The position numbers and the translations under genes are program-made. A stretch of DNA of 64,000 nt, taken from assembly GCF_041381155.1 (NCBI RefSeq), contig NC_091142.1, positions 21,352,362-21,416,361 of the forward strand. Reading direction: 5' to 3'. This DNA is from Argopecten irradians (taxonomy: Eukaryota > Mollusca > Bivalvia > Pectinida > Pectinidae). Shown piece after piece: positions 59,061 through 64,000 of the stretch (its first letter is position 1; each line of letters opens with the position of its first letter). The notes below the pieces were generated by a model, which searched no databases, was not told the origin of the DNA, and was given only the letters and a program-made list of their open reading frames with translations.

Positions 59061-61840
59061 GGGGTGCATGTAGGTGGACACTCCTAGCCCGTTACCTAAA
59101 GTGTAGGGGAACATTGCATGGACTAGGAAGGTTCAGATATAGGTGATTTCAGTTGAAGAATATTGATCGATACAGTGAGATAATACGGTACGCGTACACG
59201 TGATTTAGTTTCACTTTTTGAAACCGTACACATGTATAATAATCTTGTTTCTGCACGTCTACTGAAATTTACAAATTTTTTTCTTCGACAACATTCCTCA
59301 ATAAATCTATTGTTAGCCCTTCCTTTAGATTAAATATAAAGGGTGTTCAATAGAAATGGTAGATGTTTAACTGGTGTGCGTAAGATATAGACATTCTGAC
59401 CTTTAGAACGTTACGCCACTCGAGTAGAAGAAAACTTGCTATCAATCACGCTATAATTTGCCTTGGTAGGAATAGAGTTCTCTCCAAACAATTTGTAATA
59501 TCGAATTTTTTACTCATTTTATTGAGTTTATAAACCGTTTATAATGTATCGATTAGACGATAATAGCTGAATCATGAACATTGAAATTCTAGAGTTAAAT
59601 AGGGGTTCCATTATTGGTACTCTTGTTATTAGGAGTGAGAACTCGTAGTGTAAATCGGCACGAACGCTAGACCCTCTACATCGGGGATCGATAATGTGCA
59701 AACAACCGCAGTCACAGTTTTCGCGAACACAAGTTAAAAACATGACATAGAATACATATGAACTCAACTGTTCTTGTGCTGTTCAGTTTTTAAAAAGCGA
59801 GAGACAACTCTCATTATCGTATGTGTCCGAACTAAAATATACAAGCTTATTGAAAATCGTCAGAAAACATCAAATCTTGTCCTTCGGGCACACTCAGGAA
59901 TGTAGGAATATATGAACTTAATCGAAAGGCATGACAGAGTAAGAATAATCTTATTTTGTGAGTTCTAACAATGTGTATTAAAAGAAATGGGTTTTCTAGC
60001 GATGGGGAGGTACGGTGTATGATATGTACAGATAATTGAGATTAACCTGCTTCAACAGACTAGCTTGTTTCTATGTTTACTCCTTATAAGGATTATCGAC
60101 GTATATAAAATTATGCCAATATGATCGATTATATGCACTTATATTTAACATAATCTACTTTATTGTAAAGCACCTTGTTGCAATACCTGAAAACGTCCTT
60201 TACAATCATATATTTCCTGAGTTTAATAAAGTATTTGATTTTAGTGCTAGAGACTATTTTTTATCCTCTAAAGCAGTCCGGATATAAATTGTTATGGCGT
60301 TCGTCGCAGGGTTTTCCACCGTCCGCCGTTTCTACTATTGTATATAGCTATTCTGACAGTACTTGGCATAAACAATACTCTTTTGACAACTGAAATGGTT
60401 TGTATTTAGAAAATAGTTGATGTTTATAAAAAAAGAGAGTTATTAATACGAAAATAATACAAAATGTGATTTATAGTCCTTCTATGGAAAATCTTTCACA
60501 ATTTCCGGCGTCTACCGAGAAGAGAAAATGTTTGGGTTTTTGAAAAATCGTCGACGATTTGCGAGAGAAAAAAAATCGAAAAAATCTAGTGACTCTTGGA
60601 GGATAGGATATTTATCAGCAATATCTGACACAGAATAATTAGATGTTGGCTTTGCATTTGTATTATAAAAGCTTTTATTATATCATTACTATCAAAATAT
60701 ATAAAATAGATTATCTCAGTTATCACTACTGTATATGGTAACATAAGCATTCAACCATTACCACTGATTCATTTCTTTTTATTTCCAGTAAGAGATTTGC
60801 CCCAGCACAAGGAATTTGGTGTCCTAATTTCTTAGTCTTAACTACCACAATCATGGGATTACACTTGTCTGTTCTGATTTGATTTTAATGGTGAAATCTG
60901 ACATGTACTAATGACCGGATGATATTCGGATATTTATCGCAAAGACCTAAAAGAAAAACACTTCCTTATGTCTTAAATTCGCATCGTTAATCTGATCGAT
61001 CGGAAGGTCATTTTTCAACTGGGCAAGTTTAAATAAATGCGAAGTAACGCCATACAATAGACTTCGGCCTGTGTGTTAAGAAATGGAGTGTGAAACGGAA
61101 TTAAAAAAGCTACTTCAAATGAATTGTCAACTATGGATAAAGAACCCACAGAAACAAACCGTCTGGAAAAACTGCACTGCCTTTTGAAGAGAACCCACCT
61201 ATTATGAATGATATCTTCAACTGATGTCAACTAATTGATAGAACTTCGTACCACAAAATCTACAAGACATGCAATACACTGTAGGTGTTAAAGTGTTATT
61301 TATTTCCGCAGAAATATGTACTAATTGTACTGAGAATCATATAATTAGGACACATCGCAAGATGCTATATCAGTCTGGCTGACCGATAGTTTAAATGAAA
61401 GGTCCTTACTTTTTTCCCCCCCCAAATATGAAAATTACTAGGTGTTTGAACAAATTATACCAGTACACTTTAGTATAAACAAAAGGGACGGATTGAGGAT
61501 CGTCGGATATTCATCTCAAACAAATTTTGTGATGAAACAGTACTGTTAACTATTTTTTATTGTATGGACAACCTTGGGATTACTTACCCCCTAGGATTAC
61601 ACCGGAATTAGATCCAGCCTAATAATACCCCCGAAACACATCTTGAAGTGTGTCTTTAAATCACTGGATCTATTTCCCTTGAAAGTTCAAACACAGTGCT
61701 GGTTCTAGCCCTGGAGTACAAAATGAAATCAGATAGCAGGGGAGAAGCTACGTTAGTGCCATGAGCTCCCCTGCTCTATCGCGTCCTATCCATTCAACGA
61801 CAGAAAGATGAGTCTCCTGTCCAGCAAGTAAGGTATCAAT
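59061..61840. other. 2.8-kb intergenic region, no feature recognised
   Basis: Short open frames only, with no exon signals or known motifs. Confidence 0.35.
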
Positions 61841-61847
61841 TTATTTT

Positions 61848-62135
61848 ATTTACGGTAGTTCATCAAATTATTGATAATATTTATTAATAGTAATGTCATT
61901 TGATGAACAAAATTGTATTTTCTTTGTTCATCAAAGTGTGGTTTTATATCTGCTTTATAGATTTTATTTGATGAAACAATAATAATTCATTTTGTTTTCT
62001 AAGCTCATCATAATAATGAATTATATTATTAATATTAATCTTATTTGATTAACAAAATTATTCATCATTTTATTTTAGTTCATCAAATGATGAATTTATA
62101 TCAATAATATGAATCTCATTTAATGAACAATATCA
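61848..62135. repeat. AT-rich inverted repeat built on GTTCATCAAAT
   Basis: GTTCATCAAAT and its inverse ATTTGATGAAC recur at about 61,858, 61,900, 61,938, 61,968, 62,079 and 62,121 with TAATAATAT-rich spacers. This resembles a small foldback element or inverted minisatellite. Confidence 0.55.
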
Positions 62136-64000
62136 GTCTTTCTCAATTGTTGTCATTTTTATATATAATGTCATCGGGGTTCACTATCCGCTGTCTTTTA
62201 CGTCATTTCTGTACATTGTACATTGTTATACTAAAATTGTTGTCCAAAGCACAACATTCAATTTTGATTTGGTATTAATTTTGTACTTATTGAAAACGAA
62301 CTATGTATTCACACACTTATGCATGAGTATGCCTTGGTATTTTTCATTTATTTTTATTATTATCATTTTCCCTACCTAACACCCTGTATGTATGACAACA
62401 ATTAACGACGACAAATCAAAAGTCTTCCTTTCTAGTGTTATTAACATGAACTTTCTTATACGTATTGTTATTTACATATATTGATGTTTTTATAAACCAC
62501 ATGTTTGATGCATTTTTCGTATCATTGTCTATGACTTAGAGTGGTCAATGTTGTAAATATTGTATTTTCATCATACTATGTATAATTATAACATTGGATA
62601 TCGAATAAACTCCGACTCGGCATTGCACTTAATATGTAAAACGTAATAATCATGACGTCTTCTCTTCCGGAACGCGTGGTCTATTTCCCATTATATAGTT
62701 TATATGTTCCTTTCTCTTTCAAAATCTGACAATTGGATAACTGATCAATTTGAGAAAAGCTTTCAGATATCTTGTAGATTTAAATCATAACATGGAACAG
62801 TAATATATGAATGTCTTACTATTCATATGTAAAACATGTTATATAAACAAAACATTTAATAAAACAGTATGCACAAAGGGAAATTGCATATGTTTACCAA
62901 TCTTGCAAACATTCTGTGGGATTAAAAAAACTTCATTAAGTCTTGATGATCAATATATTGACGAATCCTTTACTATTTATGAAAGATGTTTTGATTAACA
63001 TTCGCCATTGATAAACATTATCGAGATATGGATTAAAACGTTCTGAACATATATTTACACTTGTCAGAGTAAACGTTCGATTGTACCTGAGACATATTGG
63101 AAGAGGGGAATTGATATGTCTTCAGAGCATTGTCAAACATAATCCCGTGTGAAAACAACAACATCATTCTGTATAAAACATAGAACGTTAGAAATTGATG
63201 AAGACTTGGAATGGCGAGCAGCAAAGATAATACATCAAACCACTAAACTATTTTAGTGGGGAATATAGTGTTCGGGATTACATTTCCATAGACTTTGCTG
63301 TCATTTATTTTTCGTAAATTTGAGGGCAGATCAATTTCACTAGCATAAAAAGGTCTCGTGTGGAATAGAAAATAAGAAAAAAAATCACATTTCCATGTAC
63401 TGCATGTTTGTATACCAACAAAAGCTATGTATATTATACATTGAAATACTGCTGTTCATCCATGTAACAGACTGTGATTGTGTTTGTTTATTTAATATTC
63501 ATATCATATCCGGCAATTTAGACTAAAGCTTCACTTGGTGGTCCTTACAATACCCTAAAAACAGGCTATACAACTTCTGAGTTTATTATTGGGTGGTTTT
63601 AGAATTCTATTATTATGAAAAAGATAATGCCATTGTTTATATTAAAATGACTACAGATTTAGATCAGCAGAGTATTATATTCAAAATTTTACTGACTCTT
63701 CATCATTGGAGTCGATGTTATCGAAGCAGAAAATTTGCCTTACTTTTTATACATATGTAGACTATACTGCGTTCTGTATAATTCATAAGATGATATTTCC
63801 AGTATGCGAGTCGATAGTATTGTTTAATTGAACTCTCTACAAAGTTTTACGTTTATGGATTTTCGAATTTCCATTGATGGAAGTAAACCCCATAAACCTT
63901 TGTACCAATATTTCTGACCAAAACAATTGACTGGTTGTCAAGACTCTATAAGACCTCTATAAGGAGGTTCGGTCCACATTGGGGACCTTTAAATTATTGT
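62136..64000. other. Intergenic to window end, no feature recognised
   Basis: No gene, RNA gene or repeat could be supported. Confidence 0.35.

Overview
The window looks like a stretch of a bivalve mollusc nuclear genome. It is AT-rich and intron-bearing, crowded with non-autonomous DNA transposons, tRNA-derived SINE heads and minisatellites. Its only recognisable host genes are small secreted 12-cysteine peptides that resemble the oyster cvSI-type serine protease inhibitors (MEROPS family I84). The species cannot be named from the sequence, and the family assignment rests on cysteine spacing remembered from the family, not on a search.

The host genes form two groups. On the minus strand, between 5.6 and 30.8 kb, lies a tandem array of four duplicated units: D (only its third exon survives, 5.68 kb), A (10.25-14.44 kb), B (20.17-21.79 kb) and C (29.18-30.78 kb). 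A, B and C each have three exons. Exon 1 encodes most of the signal peptide. Exon 2 encodes the rest of the signal peptide and eleven cysteines. A tiny exon 3 completes the twelfth cysteine codon and supplies a short tail, a stop and a nearby ATTAAA signal. On the plus strand, gene E (43.5-46.5 kb) is a second subfamily with the same exon plan. A partial copy of E with an intact exon 2 lies at 1.2 kb, and a decayed fragment of its intron lies at 57.1 kb.

The duplicated units give a natural before-and-after view of several insertions, because empty sites survive in sister units: a TTAA-targeted element at 9.12 kb, a 368-bp retroposon-like insert at 6.89 kb, a 2.5-kb inverted-repeat element in intron 2 of gene A (itself carrying a nested TA-flanked element), and a 3.5-kb long-inverted-repeat element at 23.6-27.0 kb. 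The last contains a decayed non-LTR reverse transcriptase fragment.

From 31 to 43 kb there are inverted minisatellite arrays, small hairpin elements, a broken Ty3/Gypsy pol fossil (about 36.96-39.42 kb, minus strand) with a small inverted-repeat element inside it, and a higher-order 190-bp satellite at 40.0-40.5 kb. From 46.6 to 52.6 kb there are more transposons, notably a 1.27-kb element (48,753-50,025) whose inverted ends run into arrays of a perfect TTGTACGTACAA palindrome. From 52.6 to 64 kb I recognise no gene apart from the 57-kb relic.

Working picture: a locus that expands by tandem duplication and encodes secreted, cysteine- and histidine-rich defence-type peptides, in a region strongly reshaped by transposons.
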